This document shows positions 1-9,500 of a DNA stretch of 64,000 nucleotides, piece after piece. A program made the translations under genes and the position numbers. The first letter of the stretch is position 1. Each line of letters opens with the position of its first letter. Source of the DNA: Achromobacter arsenitoxydans SY8. GTDB taxonomy: Bacteria > Pseudomonadota > Gammaproteobacteria > Burkholderiales > Burkholderiaceae_B. Location: contig NZ_AGUF01000052.1 of NCBI RefSeq assembly GCF_000236785.1, positions 186,001 to 250,000 of the forward strand, given 5' to 3'. The notes under the pieces are model-generated. The model was not told the DNA's origin. It ran no database searches and saw only the letters and a program-made list of their open reading frames with translations.

Positions 1-1
1 C

Positions 2-97
2 CTGGCCCAGCCCATCATGGTTCAGTGGCAGAACAATGAACTGGTGTCGGTGTGGCCCAAGGAGCTGGCCAAGGGCAGCGTCATCGCCGCCGGCTGA
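2..97 (+). CDS. C-terminal end of a branched-chain amino acid-type ABC substrate-binding protein (partial)
   Basis: Only the last 31 codons are present; the frame is open from the window edge to TGA at 95-97. The peptide ends with IMVQWQNNELVSVWPKELA and then a GSVIAAG-type tail, as in the final strands of LivK/HAAT-type periplasmic binding proteins. It lies 39 bases upstream of a livH-type permease on the same strand, which supports a role as the solute receptor of that transporter. The substrate cannot be read from this fragment. Confidence 0.75.
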   Translation: MAQPIMVQWQNNELVSVWPKELAKGSVIAAG

Positions 98-136
98 GCA
101 CGCCGCGCGCTACACGAAGGACGGAGGGGGACAGTC

Positions 137-1000
137 ATGCAATTTTTGCAGGCGCTGGTGGACGGCATTTTGCTGGGCGGCGTGTATGCGGTCATCTCAA
201 TCGGGTTGACGCTGGTGTTCGGGGTGGTCTCGATTGTCAATTTCGCCCAGGCCGAATTCCTGATGGTGGGCATGTTCGTGGCGTACTTCGCCTGGAAACT
301 GCTGGGGCTGGACCCGCTGCTGGGGTCGCTGCTGTCTTTCGCCGTGGCCTTTGTGATCGGGGTGCTGACCCAGAAATTCCTGATCAACCGCGTGTTGAAG
401 GCGCCGGCGGTCGCGCAGATTTTCCTGACGGTGGGCTTGCTCATCGTCATGGAGAATCTGGCGCTGATCCTGTTCGGCTCGGAGTTCCGGTCGGTGCAGA
501 CGTCCTATCAGATGACAGCGCTGGCAGTCGGCCCGATCCTGCTTAGTGCGCCCTATCTGCTGGCCTTTGTGGTGGCGGCCGTGGCCGGGCTGGCGCTGTG
601 GTGGGTGCTGAAAAAAACCTGGTGGGGCATGGCGGTGCGGGCCACGGCGCAAGATCCGATGGCCGCGCGGCTGTCGGGCATTTCCACCCATCGTGTGCAT
701 CAGCTGGCGTTTGGGCTGGGCGTGGGCCTGACGGCGTTGGGCGGCGGCATCATCCTGCCCTATCTCACCGCCTCCACCACGGTAGGCGCGCAGTTCAGCG
801 TGCTGATGTTCACGGCGGTGGTGCTGGGCGGGCTGGGCAGCGTGCTGGGGGCAGTCGTGGGCGGGGTGGCCGTCGGCGTGATCCAGTCCCTGTCGTCGCT
901 GGTGCTGCCGATGCAGCTACAGAACCTGGTGCTCTTCGCCATCTTCATTCTTGTCCTGGCCGTGCGCCCGGAAGGTCTTTTGAAAAGGGCTGCAACATGA
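137..1000 (+). CDS. livH: Branched-chain amino acid-type ABC transporter permease (LivH family)
   Basis: This 287-residue inner-membrane permease has many hydrophobic segments. Its N-terminal pattern GGVYAVISIGLTLVFGVVSI is typical of LivH permeases of the hydrophobic amino acid (HAAT) uptake family. The start at 137 follows a GGGGGA ribosome-binding site. The gene ends in an ATGA overlap with the next permease gene, so the two are probably translationally coupled. It should form the transmembrane pore with the LivM partner. HAAT systems carry branched-chain amino acids but also amides, urea and aromatic acids. The hydrolase genes downstream make a non-amino-acid substrate possible. Confidence 0.9.
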   Translation: MQFLQALVDGILLGGVYAVISIGLTLVFGVVSIVNFAQAEFLMVGMFVAYFAWKLLGLDPLLGSLLSFAVAFVIGVLTQKFLINRVLKAPAVAQIFLTVGLLIVMENLALILFGSEFRSVQTSYQMTALAVGPILLSAPYLLAFVVAAVAGLALWWVLKKTWWGMAVRATAQDPMAARLSGISTHRVHQLAFGLGVGLTALGGGIILPYLTASTTVGAQFSVLMFTAVVLGGLGSVLGAVVGGVAVGVIQSLSSLVLPMQLQNLVLFAIFILVLAVRPEGLLKRAAT

Positions 1001-1971
1001 GCTTGAACCGGCACTCCCTGCCCTGGGCGATCACGCTCGTGATCGCCGCGGCCGCGCCCTGGCTGCTGGAAGATCAGGGCTATGGCATCCGCGTGCTGAC
1101 GCTGGTGCTGCTGTTCGCGGCGATGGGCCAATCCTGGAATATCGTGGGCGGTTTGGCCAATCAGATCTCGCTGGGGCATGCCGCCTTTTTTGGGCTGGGC
1201 GCGTATACCTCCACCCTGCTGTTGCTGCGTTTTGGCATTTCGCCCTGGCTGGGGATGGTGGCGGCAATGGCGGTGGCGGCCGTGGCTGGCGCCCTGCTTA
1301 GCCTGCCCACGATGCGGCTGCGCGGGCATTACTTTGCGCTGGCCACGCTGGCCTTCGGTGAAGTGCTGCGCGCCATCGCCAATACCTGGGCCTCGGTGAC
1401 GGGCGGGCCGGTCGGTCTGTCCATCCCGTTTTCGGAGGGCCTGGCGCAGATGCAATTCAAGTCCAGCATTCCGTATTACTACCTGATGCTGGGCGCCGCG
1501 CTGATCACGTCGGTGGTGTTCGCGCTGATCAGCCGTTCGCGGCTGGGCTACCGGCTGCGCGCCGTGAAGGCTAATCCGCAGGCGGCGGAGGTGATCGGCG
1601 TGAACACCGCGCGAACGCGGATCCTGGCGGCGGTCATATCGGCCGCGCTGATGGGCGCCTGCGGCACGCTGTATGCGCAGTTCATCTACTTCTTCGACCC
1701 GGACACGGTGTTTTCGCTGGTGGGGGTGTCGGTGCGGGTGGCGCTGATCTGCATCATCGGCGGCGTGGGAACCGTGGCCGGGCCGCTGATCGGCGCGCTG
1801 GTCATCATTCCCCTTGAAGAAGTGTTCAACGATTGGCTGTCGGGCCACACGGCGGGCGTGTCCCAGTTGGCGTTCGGGCTGATCTTGATCGCCATCATCC
1901 TGATCGAACCGCGTGGCCTGTCCGCTTTGTGGGCACGGCTGCGCAATCTGACGCGGAGCCAGCATGCCTGA
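997..1971 (+). CDS. livM: Branched-chain amino acid-type ABC transporter permease (LivM family)
   Basis: The second permease has 324 residues. The start is the ATG at 997 inside the ATGA overlap with livH. The same frame is open further upstream, but that extension is arginine/glycine-rich, overlaps livH and is not convincing. The protein contains the LivM-type stretch GQSWNIVGGLANQISLGHAA and the cytoplasmic-loop pattern with RLRAVKANPQAAEVIGVN. Several hydrophobic segments end in IEPRGL, a common LivM C-terminal pattern. It overlaps the following ATPase gene by 8 bases. It probably forms the heterodimeric membrane channel with LivH. Confidence 0.9.
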   Translation: MSLNRHSLPWAITLVIAAAAPWLLEDQGYGIRVLTLVLLFAAMGQSWNIVGGLANQISLGHAAFFGLGAYTSTLLLLRFGISPWLGMVAAMAVAAVAGALLSLPTMRLRGHYFALATLAFGEVLRAIANTWASVTGGPVGLSIPFSEGLAQMQFKSSIPYYYLMLGAALITSVVFALISRSRLGYRLRAVKANPQAAEVIGVNTARTRILAAVISAALMGACGTLYAQFIYFFDPDTVFSLVGVSVRVALICIIGGVGTVAGPLIGALVIIPLEEVFNDWLSGHTAGVSQLAFGLILIAIILIEPRGLSALWARLRNLTRSQHA

Positions 1972-2704
1972 CATCCTGAAAGTGTCGAACCTGCAGCGCC
2001 GCTTTGGCGGGCTGAAGGCGGTGGATGACGTCTCCTTCCGGGTCGAGCAAGGCGACATTCTGGGCCTGATCGGCCCCAATGGCGCGGGCAAAACGACGCT
2101 GTTCAATCTACTGGTCGGGCTGTATCCCAGCCAGGGCGGGCGTATCGAGCTCGAAGGCCGGGACGTCAGCGGCCTGCGTCCGCATCAGATTGCCGCGCTG
2201 GGCATGACCAAGACCTTCCAGAACGTGGCGCTGTTTCCCGAGATGACGGTAGAGGACAACGTGCTGGTCGGTGGGCTGCTGCGCCACGACGTGCCGCGCG
2301 CCCGCCAGGTGGCGCGCGCAAACCTGGATCGCGTGGGCCTGTCTTCTATCGCTGCCAAGCCTGCGGGCGAGCTGTCTTTCCCTGAGCAGGCGCGGGTGGA
2401 GCTGGCGCGCGCACTGTGCACCGACCCTAAGGTCTTTCTGCTGGACGAGGTGATGGCGGCGCTGAACGATGCCGAAATGGACGCCTTGCTGGATCTGATC
2501 CGCAGCTTGCGGGACGAATCGGGCATTACCTTCATCGTGGTGGAACACCATATGCGCGCCATCATGCGGCTATGCAACCGGATTCTGGTGCTGTCGTTCG
2601 GCCAGAAAATCGCGGAAGGCAGTCCGGCCGAGATCGCGGCGGACCCGAAGGTGATCGAGGTGTACCTGGGCAAGTCGATGGAGCAGCTGGAGGTGGCGGC
2701 ATGA
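1964..2704 (+). CDS. livG: ABC transporter ATP-binding protein (LivG family)
   Basis: This 246-residue ATPase has Walker A GPNGAGKTT near residue 37 and Walker B VFLLDE, followed by the switch histidine in VVEHH. The ABC signature reads LSFPEQ instead of the usual LSGGQ- or LSYGQ-type sequence, and the segment after Walker B (VMAALNDAE) is also a variant of the usual PAAGLN. These changes could weaken or alter nucleotide sandwiching at one of the two sites, or may simply be a subfamily variant. The gene overlaps both neighbours. It should energise import together with LivF at the cytoplasmic face. Confidence 0.9.
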   Translation: MPDILKVSNLQRRFGGLKAVDDVSFRVEQGDILGLIGPNGAGKTTLFNLLVGLYPSQGGRIELEGRDVSGLRPHQIAALGMTKTFQNVALFPEMTVEDNVLVGGLLRHDVPRARQVARANLDRVGLSSIAAKPAGELSFPEQARVELARALCTDPKVFLLDEVMAALNDAEMDALLDLIRSLRDESGITFIVVEHHMRAIMRLCNRILVLSFGQKIAEGSPAEIAADPKVIEVYLGKSMEQLEVAA

Positions 2705-3414
2705 GCCTGTTGCAGATCCGGGGCCTGACCGCCTCTTATGACCGCAGCCCGGTGCTGCATGAGGTGTCGCTGGAGGTGCCTGAAGGCGGCTTCATCACCG
2801 TGGTCGGCGCCAACACCGCCGGCAAAAGCACCCTGCTGCGCTGCATCTCCGGCCTGCTGGACAAGGTCAGCGGCAGCATCGTCTTCGATGGCCAGGACAT
2901 TCTGCGCCTGCCCCCGCACCGGGTGCCGGAGCTGGGCATCGCGCATGTGCCGGAAGGCCGCCATGTGTTTGCCGAGATGACCGTCGAAGAAAACCTGTAC
3001 CTGGGCGGCTATTGCCGCCGCAGGGATGCCGCAGCGCTCAAGCAGAGCTGCGATCAGGTCTATGCGCTGTTTCCCCGTCTGCGGGAACGCCGCCGGCAGG
3101 CGGCGGGTACGCTGTCCGGCGGTGAACAGCAGATGGTGGCGTTCGGCCGCGCGCTGATGCTCAAGCCGCGCCTGCTGCTGCTGGACGAACCCAGCCATGG
3201 GCTGGCGCCCAAGGTGGTCGAGGAAATGCACCAGGCCATGATCGACATTCATCGCAGCGGGTTGACCATTCTGCTGGTGGAACAGAACACCCGCCTGGCG
3301 CTGTCGGTGGCCGATCACGCCTATGTGCTGCAATCCGGCGAAATGGCGCTGTCCGGCCCCAGCAGCGCGTTGCTGGAAGACAGCCGGGTGCGCGCGGCTT
3401 ACCTGGGGCTGTGA
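2701..3414 (+). CDS. livF: ABC transporter ATP-binding protein (LivF family)
   Basis: This 237-residue ATPase starts at ATG 2701 in an ATGA overlap with livG. It has Walker A GANTAGKST, a good signature LSGGEQQM, Walker B LLLLDEPSHGLAP and the switch histidine region LVEQNT. The S-H-G-L-A-P stretch after Walker B is characteristic of LivF. It is the last gene of the transporter unit. A 12-base palindrome CCCGCCGGCGGG follows at 3421-3432 and the regulator gene begins about 115 bases downstream. Confidence 0.9.
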   Translation: MSLLQIRGLTASYDRSPVLHEVSLEVPEGGFITVVGANTAGKSTLLRCISGLLDKVSGSIVFDGQDILRLPPHRVPELGIAHVPEGRHVFAEMTVEENLYLGGYCRRRDAAALKQSCDQVYALFPRLRERRRQAAGTLSGGEQQMVAFGRALMLKPRLLLLDEPSHGLAPKVVEEMHQAMIDIHRSGLTILLVEQNTRLALSVADHAYVLQSGEMALSGPSSALLEDSRVRAAYLGL

Positions 3415-3530
3415 TCATGACCCGCCGGCGGGATATATTGCGTCTTTACGTTGAACCGGCGGCTCGCACCGTAACGGCCACAAGCCTGGACATTGCTTGA
3501 GCCCGCCGCCAAGTCAAGCGAGAGACCGTC

Positions 3531-4274
3531 ATGCACAGCCGCTCCGGCGCAGTATTCGAAAAGCCATCCACCTTGCGCACCCGCGTCGAGGAATTTTTGC
3601 GCACGTCCATCATGGACGGCCGGATCAAGGGCGGTGAACGCCTGCGTGAAGTTGAACTCTGTGAGCAGCTGAACATCAGCCGCAGCACGCTGCGCGAGGC
3701 GCTGCGCACGCTGGAGGCCGAACGGCTGATCTCGATCGAGCCGCACCGGGGGCCGACGGTGGTGCGCATCACCGAGAAGGCGGCGCGCGACCTATACGCC
3801 CTGCGCGCCTTGCTGGAAGGATTTGCCGCGCATGAGTTCGCGCGGCTTGCCAGCGATGCCGACGTGGAGCGGCTGCGCAAGGCCGTTCAAGCGCTGAACC
3901 GGCAGGCCAAGGGCAGCAATAAATCCGCCCTGCTCGCGGCCAAGCGGGATTTCTACGATGTCTTGCTGTCCGGCTGTGAGAACGACCTGGTGAAAGACAT
4001 GCTGCCGGGGCTGCTGTCGCGCATCAACCTGCTACGCGCCACGTCGTTTGCGCGGCCCGAGCGGCTGCCCGAAAGCATGGCCGAAATTGACCACATCTTC
4101 GAGCGCATCCTGGCTCGGGATCCCGTTGGCGCTCAAGCGGCCGCGCAGAGCCACATCGTCAACGCGGAACGCACCGCGCTCGAAGTGCTAAGACGTCAAC
4201 AAGAGGAGACATCCACAAGTGAAGACGATCGTTCAGGAACTGAAAGCCGGCGTGATGCTGGCGCATCAGGATAG
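3531..4274 (+). CDS. GntR-family transcriptional regulator with FCD domain
   Basis: The protein has 247 residues. The N-terminal winged helix-turn-helix contains the GntR pattern GERLREVELCEQLNISRSTL and then REALRTLEAERLI. The C-terminal half is helical and fits an FCD (FadR C-terminal) ligand domain, starting around YALRALLEGFAA. The 3' end overlaps the following hydrolase gene by 56 bases in a different frame. It lies between the transporter and two hydrolases on one strand, so it probably senses the imported compound or a breakdown product and controls the cluster. No convincing GntR operator was identified in the 116-base gap upstream. Confidence 0.88.
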   Translation: MHSRSGAVFEKPSTLRTRVEEFLRTSIMDGRIKGGERLREVELCEQLNISRSTLREALRTLEAERLISIEPHRGPTVVRITEKAARDLYALRALLEGFAAHEFARLASDADVERLRKAVQALNRQAKGSNKSALLAAKRDFYDVLLSGCENDLVKDMLPGLLSRINLLRATSFARPERLPESMAEIDHIFERILARDPVGAQAAAQSHIVNAERTALEVLRRQQEETSTSEDDRSGTESRRDAGASG

Positions 4275-5451
4275 CGAGTTCAAATCCGCGGTCAAAGGCT
4301 TGCTGCCCGCCATTGTGCTGCAAGCCGGGCCCGAGCCGGACGGCAAGGTCAGCGTGTGGACTGGCCAGCCCGCCTCGCCCTCGCAATGCATCGTCATTAC
4401 TGCGCCCGCCGACACCTGGCGCAAGCTGCTGGACCCTGCCCCCGCCGTGGGCTACCACTCGTTCACCGCCGCGCAGCGTTACGCGCAAGGGCTGCATGTC
4501 AGCGGCGACCCGCTGGCCATCGCCCAGGCCCTGCATGCGCTGGAACGCTTGTTCGAATTGCTGCGCGGCCAGATCGACCCCATTCCCGCCCTGCTGGACC
4601 GCAGCGCGATCACCGGCCACTACGCCACCCTGGATCTGGGCGCCACCCAGGCGTCGGTCTTTGTTGAGACCAGCGGCCTGGCCGACGGCCCTCCCCTGTT
4701 GATGCTGCATACCGCGGGCGCCGATTCGCGCCAGTATCACGCGCTGATGGCCGACCCGGAGCTGCGCAGCCAATGGCGCATGATTGCGTTCGATATGCCC
4801 AGCCACGGCCGCAGCATGCCGCTGCCCGGCCGCGCCTGGACGGAAAGCGGGTTGACGCGCGACGCCTATCTGCAGATCTGCCTGGCCGTGATCCATCACG
4901 TGGCGCGCGCGCCCGCCGTGCTGCTGGGCTGTTCCATGGGAGCGGCAATGGCGCTCGTCATCGCCGCCAACAGCCCTGCGGAAGTGGCGGGCGTGGTGGC
5001 GCTGGAGGCGCCGTACAAAGCATCCGGCCGGTTGTCGCCGATGCTTTGCCACCCGGCAGTGAACCAGGCCGCGCACAACCCCGCGTATGTGCGCGGGCTG
5101 ATGGGTCCCGGTTCGCCGCTGGCCGCCCGCCGCGAGGCCGCCTGGATCTACGCGCAAGGCGGATACGGCGTTTACGCCAATGATCTCTGGTTCTATAGCG
5201 AAGACTTCGATGCGGCCGAACACCTGGGCGGTTTGGACACCAGCACCTTCGGCGTGTCCTTGCTAACAGGCGCCTACGACTATTCCGCCAGCCCCGAAGA
5301 CTCCCGGCGCGTCGCGGCGTTGATTCCCGGCTCGCGCTTCACCGCCATGGCTGACCTTGGCCATTTCCCCATGGTCGAGAATCCATCGAGCCTGATGCAA
5401 TACGTCAAGCCAGAGCTTGCCTTGATCCGAGCCGCCCGGGGAATCGCATGA
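4219..5451 (+). CDS. Alpha/beta-fold hydrolase with N-terminal sterol-carrier (SCP2)-like domain
   Basis: The protein has 410 residues. The start is GTG at 4219, chosen because AAGAGGAG lies about 10 bases upstream. Residues 1 to about 120 resemble an SCP2-like small-molecule binding domain (GYHSFTAAQRYAQGLHVSGD). The rest is an alpha/beta hydrolase with the nucleophile elbow GCSMG (Ser near residue 239), an oxyanion-region HTAG and a C-terminal LGHFPMVENP carrying the likely catalytic histidine. The acid is probably in TGAYDYSASPEDS. It probably cleaves an ester, lactone or amide. The gene ends in an ATGA overlap with the metallo-hydrolase gene, which suggests consecutive steps in one pathway. 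The substrate is unknown. Confidence 0.82.
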   Translation: MKTIVQELKAGVMLAHQDSEFKSAVKGLLPAIVLQAGPEPDGKVSVWTGQPASPSQCIVITAPADTWRKLLDPAPAVGYHSFTAAQRYAQGLHVSGDPLAIAQALHALERLFELLRGQIDPIPALLDRSAITGHYATLDLGATQASVFVETSGLADGPPLLMLHTAGADSRQYHALMADPELRSQWRMIAFDMPSHGRSMPLPGRAWTESGLTRDAYLQICLAVIHHVARAPAVLLGCSMGAAMALVIAANSPAEVAGVVALEAPYKASGRLSPMLCHPAVNQAAHNPAYVRGLMGPGSPLAARREAAWIYAQGGYGVYANDLWFYSEDFDAAEHLGGLDTSTFGVSLLTGAYDYSASPEDSRRVAALIPGSRFTAMADLGHFPMVENPSSLMQYVKPELALIRAARGIA

Positions 5452-6245
5452 ACCTGCCCAACTACGAAGTCTATGCCTTGCGCTACGCCACCGTCGCACG
5501 ACGACGCTCCCAGAATTTCATCACGCCTCCCGACCCGCATGACGGTCCGATGCCGATGGACTATTTCGTCTGGATCATTCGGAACGGCGACCGCGTCTGG
5601 CTGGTCGACACTGGATTCAATGAAGCCGCCGCCCAGGCGCGCGGCCGCGAATTCCTGCGCTGCCCGATCGACGCGCTGAGGGCGCTGGGCATCCGGGCCG
5701 CCGACGTGAGCGACGTGATAGTGACGCATCTTCACTACGACCACGCCGGCAATATCCGCAAACTGCCCCACGCGCAACTGCACCTGCAGGAAAGCGAATT
5801 GCACTACGCCTGCGGCTGCAACATGCGCTTCGATCTGCTGCGCCACGCCTATGCCGTGGAAGACGTGGTGGACGTGGTGCGCGGCGTGTATGACAAGCGG
5901 GTCTCGTTCTACCACGGGCACGACGAACTTGCACCCGGCCTGCAACTACTGCACATCGGCGGCCACACCCAGGGGCTGCAGTCCGTACGCGTCCACACCG
6001 CCCGAGGATGGATCGTGCTGGCGTCAGACGCCAGCCACTATTACGACAACATGGGGCAAGACGCGCCCTTCCCGATTGTGCTGAATGTCGCAGACATGCT
6101 GGCTGGCTTCGAAATCCTGCAGAAATTTGCAGAATCTCCCGAGCACATCGTTCCCGGGCACGACCCGCTCGTACGTTCGCGGTATCCCGCGTTCGCCGAT
6201 GGCAATGTCGAAATCGTGTCACTGCACATGGATCCTCGAAGTTGA
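5448..6245 (+). CDS. Metallo-beta-lactamase-fold hydrolase (lactonase-like)
   Basis: This 265-residue MBL-fold enzyme carries the dinuclear metal motif HLHYDH at residues 94-99. A GGHT segment lies near residue 170, an Asp in LASDASHY and a final VPGHDP histidine motif. This arrangement matches the quorum-quenching lactonase/glyoxalase-II-like branch (N-acyl homoserine lactonase family). No signal peptide is visible, so it is cytoplasmic. It is coupled to the alpha/beta hydrolase by ATGA. Opening of a lactone generated during catabolism fits the context; acting on acyl-homoserine lactones is possible but not shown. Confidence 0.82.
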   Translation: MNLPNYEVYALRYATVARRRSQNFITPPDPHDGPMPMDYFVWIIRNGDRVWLVDTGFNEAAAQARGREFLRCPIDALRALGIRAADVSDVIVTHLHYDHAGNIRKLPHAQLHLQESELHYACGCNMRFDLLRHAYAVEDVVDVVRGVYDKRVSFYHGHDELAPGLQLLHIGGHTQGLQSVRVHTARGWIVLASDASHYYDNMGQDAPFPIVLNVADMLAGFEILQKFAESPEHIVPGHDPLVRSRYPAFADGNVEIVSLHMDPRS

Positions 6246-6313
6246 TCAAGGATTAGCCTCGCGCCTTGCCATCAGGGATTACCCCATATCCCAGCTGTGT
6301 CGCAATCCCGCAG

Positions 6314-6335
6314 CACTCGCATCGTCATGCGAGTG
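6314..6335. terminator. Hairpin after the hydrolase operon (possible terminator)
   Basis: A perfect 9-base inverted repeat, CACTCGCAT and ATGCGAGTG, is separated by a 4-base loop (CGTC). It lies 69 bases after the stop of the metallo-hydrolase gene. No run of T follows, so it is not a classical intrinsic terminator. It may instead be a transcript-stabilising hairpin or a factor-dependent end. Confidence 0.3.
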
Positions 6336-6373
6336 AAAGTCATCGCGGAATGTAAACGCCTCGCTTACACTCT

Positions 6374-6405
6374 GTCGTTTTGTAAATTTGTCGTTACAAG
6401 ACGAC
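6374..6405. promoter_or_regulatory. Large imperfect palindrome upstream of the autotransporter
   Basis: The arms GTCGTTTTGTAA (6374-6385) and TTACAAGACGAC (6394-6405) are complementary at 11 of 12 positions around an 8-base spacer. A shorter inverted repeat of the same core, TGTAA-N9-TTACA, sits just upstream at 6351-6369. The sequence CATAAT at 6405-6410 could be a -10 element. Paired TTGTAA/TTACAA sites fit a dimeric repressor or activator operator about 135 bases before the autotransporter start. Confidence 0.42.
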
Positions 6406-6537
6406 ATAATTCACACGCCCGGCAAGCGCACCAACCATGCGCTTGAGCTGACAGCGCGCAGGTGCCAACCGCCGCTTCCCGGGATGCCACCGCCCTTCCC
6501 CAGCGTCGCGCATGCCTGCGCACATCCAGTACAAGCT

Positions 6538-9500
6538 ATGAACAAAATCCACCGAGTCGTGTTCAACACCGCAACCGGCGCATGGCAGGCCGTCAGTGAA
6601 ATCGCGCGGGGGCCAAGCAAGAGCAGCAGCGATTCCAGGCGCGTGCGCCGTAGCGCTGCGATGGCTGCCGCGGTTGGCGCGTTCTTGTCGGGCGGGGCGA
6701 CGATCCCCTCTTCGGCTTGGGCGGCGTGCACGGTGAATACCAGCGCCGCACTCGCGATGTGCTCGGGTACCGACCAGCGGAACTTCAGCAATTTCCTGGA
6801 CGGCCTTCAGGTGATCATGGATCTTGGCGCCGTCGCCGGCTCGGTGACGGGCAGCGGCGCGCCAGTCTTTCGCATGGGCGGCAGCAATGTCCGTCTCCAG
6901 AATAGCGGTCAGATCAACCCATCCGTCGGTGCTCAACAGAGCGTGCTGACCACCGGGGTGAAGGCGGGCAATGCCAACAATAATCAGCACATTGAGATCA
7001 TCAACTTCTCGGGCGGCTGGATTTCCGGCACGGGCGCCAACCTGGGCGCCTCCATCGCCAACCTGGACGGCATGGCGCTGGATGTGCAAGGCGGCCCGGG
7101 CGGCTTGGCGGAACTGACCAATAACGGCATCATCTCCGCCATTCCGATTGTCGGCGCAACGCTGGCAGCCGACGACATGCCGACTGTCGCCGTCCATGGC
7201 GGCATACAGGTCGACATGACCAACACCAACCAGCTCCACGGGCGCGTGGCATTCGAAGCCTCGACGCAGGGCAACATCTTCACCAACACCGGAACGCTGC
7301 TGGGCAGCGTGTCGTTGGGCGCTGGCGGCGGCGGCAATACCTTCAATGCGATCACCGGCTCCTCAGTGAGCACAGGAGTCGCCACCGGCACCACGTCCGT
7401 CAGCGTCGACTCGCACCCCAATCTTGTGTTCGTCGCGCCCGGCATCGTGGACGGCGGCGCCGGCGGCAATAACACTTTGGCATTGAAGAACGCGATCGGC
7501 GGTGGTTCGGGTAGTGCCGGCTCTGGTGTGATTTCGGCGGCCAACTACATCAATTTCCGCAACCTGTCGGTGCAAAGCGGCACCTGGCAGGTCAACGGCG
7601 CCCTGCTAGCCGGGGCTTCCACCAGCACGACACTGAGCGGCGGCACGTTGTTGGTGAACGACGGCAACGTATTCGGCGCCGGCTCCCTGACCGCCGGCGG
7701 CGGAGCGCTTGGCGTCCAGACAGGCAGCGTGGCCCTGGGCAACAACATTGGCCTGCAACCGAATTACAGCACTTTCGTCCATGGACTGACGATCGCCGGC
7801 AATGGCGACATCACGTTAAACGGCACAATCTCCGGCGCTACCAATGGAACGCTGACCAAGAACGGCACAGGCATCCTGCGGCTCAACGGCGCCAATACTT
7901 ACGCCGGTGGCACCCGGCTCAATGCCGGGACGACCGTCGTCAGCACGGACGCTGCTTTTGGCACCGGCCGTGTCGTCATCGGCGCCTCGGGCGCGCGTAT
8001 TGATGGCGCCGGCAGTATTACTGTAAATAACGATATCAACCTGGAGGGGAACATCGCGGTTGGCGGCTCCGGCAGCCTGACGCTGGGTGGGGTCATCAGC
8101 GGCTTCGGCAGTAGTAGCCTGACGAAAGTGGGCTCAGGCCAGCTTACGCTGCCCAATGCCAACGGCTATATGGGCAACACCACGTTGGTGTCCGGCACGT
8201 TGCAGGTTGGCGACGACTCGGCTCTGGGTTGGGGCACCTTGACCGTCGCTGGCGCCAGCACCCTGACCAGCACGCAATCGGTAGCCTTGGGCAACCCCGT
8301 ACAGCTGAATACCGGCCTGACCATCGGCGGCCCCAACGATCTCACCCTCAACGGCCTGATCAGCGGCGGCACAGGCAACACGTTGACCAAGACGGGCAGC
8401 GGCAATCTCACGCTGGGTGCCAACAATTCCTTCTCCGGCGGCATCGTCCTCAACAGCGGCACCCTGACGTCGCGCAATGGCGGCGCCCTCGGCGCCGGCA
8501 CGTTGACCGCCAACGGCGACAGCCGCCTGGCATTCCGTTCGGGCCAGGTCGTCGGCAACGCGATCGCCATCGGCAATGGCGCCACATTGGAAGTTTCGAC
8601 CGCCGATCCGATCATTCTCATGGGTGGGGTATCCGGCAGTGGCGCCCTTGCCAAAACCGGCGCCGGCAACCTCAATTTCGCCAGCGGCAGCAACACCTTT
8701 ACAGGCCTGCTTGATGTGCGCCAAGGCACGCTGACCACATCTGTCCCCAATGGGCTGGGCGTCAATCCCGATCTCAATGTCGGCACCGGCGCAAGGGTCA
8801 ATCTGGGCTTTCAGACCGCCATCGGCACTTTGACCGGCAGCGGCGCGGTCGAAACCAATTCGGGCATGACCCTCACCGTGGGCAATAACAATGGCAGCTC
8901 CATGTTCGCCGGCGTCATCAGCGGCGCGGGCAGCCTGACCAAGGCGGGCACCGGCACCTTGATCCTCGGTGGCATCAACACCTATACCGGCAACACCCAG
9001 GTCGACGCCGGTCGCCTGCACCTGGATGCCGGCAGCCGCCTGGCCGGCGGACAGGTCACTGTGGCCAGCGGCGCCAGCCTGAGCGGAAGCGGCACGCTGG
9101 CCGGCAATCTGAACATCGACGGGAACGGCGCCCTGGACCTGGAAAGCGGTCGCACGCTGACCGCTGGCAACCTGACGCTGAACCCCGGCAGCCGTATAAA
9201 CGTGGCCCTGGGTGCGCCGTCGTCGACGCCGTTGGCGAGTGCCAATAACCTGCTGCAGTTCTTCAACCCCACGTTCAACTTCAGGGATGCAGGCGGCTTG
9301 GGCAATGGGACCTACAGGCTGTTCAGTTTCGGCGGCGCGTTCAATAACACCGGATTCACCCTCGGCCCCTTGCCCGACGATGTGCAGGCGAGCGACATCA
9401 CCTTCCATCACGTTTCGGGCGGCATCAACGTCGTCATCCAGTCGGCATCGCTGGAGTACCAACACTGGAATGGCAACGGCGTCTGGAACAGCACCAACAC

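Noticed and set aside
3421-3432. Palindrome CCCGCCGGCGGG after livF as a terminator or operator
   Set aside because: It has no loop or T-run, and simple GC palindromes are frequent in this GC-rich DNA.
4159-5223. A 354-codon minus-strand open frame over the alpha/beta hydrolase
   Set aside because: Antisense shadow with no domain; the plus-strand enzyme has intact catalytic motifs.
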